Positions 62,106 through 64,000 of a stretch of DNA of 64,000 bases are shown here, piece after piece (positions within the stretch are counted from its first letter, which is position 1; every line of letters begins with the position of its first letter). Origin of the DNA: Bacteroides sp. (GTDB lineage: Bacteria > Bacteroidota > Bacteroidia > Bacteroidales > Muribaculaceae). The DNA lies in contig JAAVCK010000002.1 in the NCBI GenBank assembly GCA_014802325.1, positions 62,001-126,000 on the forward strand, written 5' to 3'. Under the pieces are notes generated by a model, which worked only from the letters and a program-made list of their open reading frames with translations, had not been told where the DNA came from and did no database searches. A program made the position numbers and the translations under genes.

Positions 62106-63137
62106 TTAAAATACACCTACGGGGAGGTCTATATCTTCATGTTCGCCCCAGTCATCCACCTCAACGTCAAATCCGGAGTTGAAGAGGTTTTCCTCGTCTT
62201 CGATACGTATACCCGACACTCGAATCACTCCGCCACGTGGCTGGGCGAGAATCTGGTCGGCTATATCGTAGTTGAACTCTACGGTCTTGCCGTTGGTGAG
62301 TCGGAGTTCGAGATTGAGCGTATAAGGCTCGTCGGCGCGCGATGTTGCGGCGCGGCCATAATACTCGTCAGGGAAGGCCGGAATGCCGAACGAACGCACG
62401 TGTGCTTCACAGCCGTAGCTCTTCACGTCGCAGTCGAAAAGTATGATCGACGACTCAGCCGAGGTGGCACCCGAACGCAGATACACTGATTCGGCCATAC
62501 CTCCGAGAGCACCGCGGGCTATAGCCACGTGGTGTATGCCATATTCAAACTCATAGCGGATGATATATGTATACACCAGCGGCTGCATGGTCACGGGTAG
62601 ATGACGCGACTCGTGAAGGTCGATGAAGGGAACCTCCTCGACAAACGATGCATAGAGTACGTCGGGCGGATTGGTGGATCGCACTCCGGGATGAATCTGC
62701 GTAAGATACTCGATGGTCGATCGCGAGCGCGAGGTGGAAGTGGCGCGTGCCTCGGCCAGCGAAGCCATGTCGGCAAGCACAATATACTCGGTATCGTTGT
62801 TGTAAAGCAGAAACGAAGTGCCGCTCAGACCGTCGACACCCACATCGTCGCCCTCGACGGGTAGGAATGTCTCGCGGGGAGAAGCCTCGTCGGAATACGT
62901 CACGAGAGTCACAAGTTCAGGCAATTCGGGGCGCATGTCGTCGTAGGTCAGGCCATGAAGAGCCTCGTCCCAGTTGGCGGCGTGAGCCATACCGTAATCA
63001 CGCTCCCACTCCTGCTCCCACGACAGTGACACGGCAGCCGTGCGGAAGTGATTGTAGCATAAATCTTTTCGGCAGGATGACATAGCCATGAGCATCAGGC
63101 CCGCTACTGCCATACTTAATATCTTGGTACTTTTCAT
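62106..63137 (-). CDS. DUF5119-family fimbrial accessory lipoprotein
   Basis: 343 residues with lipobox MSSC (Cys22). The start of the mature protein, CRKDLCYNHF followed by VSLSWEQEWERDYG, is the hallmark of DUF5119, which occurs with Mfa2/FimB-type anchors and fimbrillins in Bacteroidales pilus operons. It has two beta-sandwich halves separated near residue 200. A role as anchor or length-controlling subunit is inferred from its place before the first fimbrillin. The start overlaps the stop of the upstream gene by 4 bases (ATGA). Confidence 0.8.
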   Translation of the reverse strand: MKSTKILSMAVAGLMLMAMSSCRKDLCYNHFRTAAVSLSWEQEWERDYGMAHAANWDEALHGLTYDDMRPELPELVTLVTYSDEASPRETFLPVEGDDVGVDGLSGTSFLLYNNDTEYIVLADMASLAEARATSTSRSRSTIEYLTQIHPGVRSTNPPDVLYASFVEEVPFIDLHESRHLPVTMQPLVYTYIIRYEFEYGIHHVAIARGALGGMAESVYLRSGATSAESSIILFDCDVKSYGCEAHVRSFGIPAFPDEYYGRAATSRADEPYTLNLELRLTNGKTVEFNYDIADQILAQPRGGVIRVSGIRIEDEENLFNSGFDVEVDDWGEHEDIDLPVGVF

Positions 63138-64000
63138 AGAGTCGGTGTGACTTTCTTAGGTTTGTTGATGTCGTTGAATCGCCATGCTATGGCAAATTTC
63201 ACTTTAAGCGGACCTACATAGTTGAGCGACTTGGTTCGCTGATACAGATAATGGTCATCGTGGGGGATATACTCCTTATAGCGTGAGTACATGTAGCCTA
63301 ATCCGAGTCCTGCTTCGAGTGACCAGTTGCGGGCTATAGGCCACTGATAGCCTACCGACAGACCGGCCAGTCCGGCTTCACCCTGATAGCCGGTCCCACC
63401 GTTTTCGAGATCATACCAACCGCCTCCGGCAAACGCGCCAACATACAGCCCGTGCCACGGCCCCTTGACGAGGGGATGGAATCGCGCTTCAGGCGATATC
63501 ATGGCTATCTGATAATACTTATGACGGTGAGAGTTTTTCCACCATGCCACGTTGCCTTCCAAAGCCAGCGACCAGCGCGGATTGATACGCCACTCAAGCT
63601 CGATGTTAGGCATCAGAGCCACCCAGTAGAGCAGATTGGTTTTCAGCGCGAAGCGGTGGATGGGATCAGTGGCAACGATGTCGTCAGAGCCATCAGCGAG
63701 TCCGGCGATTTCAGAATCGACGGTGCTTTCGGCCACTTCCTCGGTCACCTCGGCTGCAAGTGTATCCTCCACTGGAATAGGAGCCGATTCTGCAGACACC
63801 GCTTCAGCAGCCGGAGTGGGAGCGATCACATCATTTTTTACATAGAGCGTCACTGCCACAGCATTGCGTAGCTCGGGAAACAGGTGCTCATACATCCAGC
63901 GGTATGGATTACCGTGGTCGAGTTTCATCAACTCGTTTTTGCGTCCGGTGACGAGCACATTGTTTTCATCGAAAACCCACACAGGTATTTTGTCGAGAAT
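63134..64000 (-). CDS. DUF3575-family outer-membrane protein, 5' end beyond the window
   Basis: The open frame reaches the window edge (the first visible codons read ILDKIPVWVFDENN), so the N-terminus is missing. The visible part has a Pro/Ala/Val-rich spacer (about 50 residues), then a DUF3575 barrel: RFALKTNLLYWVALMPNIELEWRINPRWSLALEG, NWSLEAGLGLGYMYSRY and FAIAWRFN at the end. DUF3575 proteins are small outer-membrane barrels that commonly head type V pilus operons. Its stop overlaps the DUF5119 start, so they are in one operon. Confidence 0.8.
   Translation of the reverse strand: MLDKIPVWVFDENNVLVTGRKNELMKLDHGNPYRWMYEHLFPELRNAVAVTLYVKNDVIAPTPAAEAVSAESAPIPVEDTLAAEVTEEVAESTVDSEIAGLADGSDDIVATDPIHRFALKTNLLYWVALMPNIELEWRINPRWSLALEGNVAWWKNSHRHKYYQIAMISPEARFHPLVKGPWHGLYVGAFAGGGWYDLENGGTGYQGEAGLAGLSVGYQWPIARNWSLEAGLGLGYMYSRYKEYIPHDDHYLYQRTKSLNYVGPLKVKFAIAWRFNDINKPKKVTPTL

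Overview
This window comes from a member of the order Bacteroidales. Family Muribaculaceae is my best guess, but the sequence does not prove it. The evidence is a SusC/SusD pair, type V (fimbrillin) pilus genes, several DUF families typical of the order, the near absence of Shine-Dalgarno sequences, and many promoters of the Bacteroidetes type (-7 box TAnnTTTG, sometimes with TTTG about 20 bases upstream). Most of the window is about 50-54% GC (sampled by line). Two stretches, about 23.0-29.8 kb and 47.9-51.2 kb, are clearly more AT-rich (30s %) and look acquired.

Layout. 0-4.2 kb: the end of an outer-membrane protein gene, pncB (NAD salvage) and a secreted protein with three CE12-type esterase domains. 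4.2-4.8 kb: a long non-coding stretch with a small self-contained transcription unit (promoter plus terminator hairpin), a candidate sRNA. 4.8-22.2 kb: one large co-oriented carbohydrate locus: a helical cytoplasmic protein that is probably the regulator, two ribokinase-family kinases, SusC, SusD, a beta-propeller glycosidase-like protein, a DapA/NanA-family aldolase, a periplasmic YhcH-type lipoprotein, an MFS transporter, a beta-helix/glycosidase fusion, and a beta-helix protein with a sorting-domain-like C-terminus. The order regulator-kinase-kinase-SusC-SusD-glycosidase resembles the ribose-utilisation (rus) loci of Bacteroides, with an aldolase/anomerase/MFS module added. 22.3-30.4 kb, minus strand: an AT-rich operon of three different dynamin-like GTPases (one with C-terminal ankyrin repeats) and a small membrane-hairpin protein, headed by a small DUF6140-like gene and a long leader. 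It is the best candidate here for an undescribed system.

30.5-46.6 kb is mostly housekeeping: an unknown 558-residue protein, an RluA-type pseudouridine synthase, tdk, a DUF3108 protein, a UshA-type 5'-nucleotidase, ligA-recO transcribed leftwards, and parA-parB-DUF5683-lytic transglycosylase-speA-truA rightwards. The ligA/parA gap carries a 15-bp inverted repeat and several DnaA-box-like 9-mers. 46.6-51.9 kb: a PepSY-like protein, then an AT-rich three-gene module (lipoprotein, small DUF3244-like secreted protein, membrane-anchored TPR regulator) lying between two direct copies of an outer-membrane protein gene about 97% identical over 599 bp. 52.1-55.7 kb: a secreted endonuclease I-type nuclease and a ROK glucokinase, divergently transcribed. 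56.0-64.0 kb: a minus-strand type V pilus operon (DUF3575, DUF5119, three fimbrillins, a large tip-like subunit), cut by the window edge.

I saw no tRNA, rRNA, transposase, integrase or CRISPR array.
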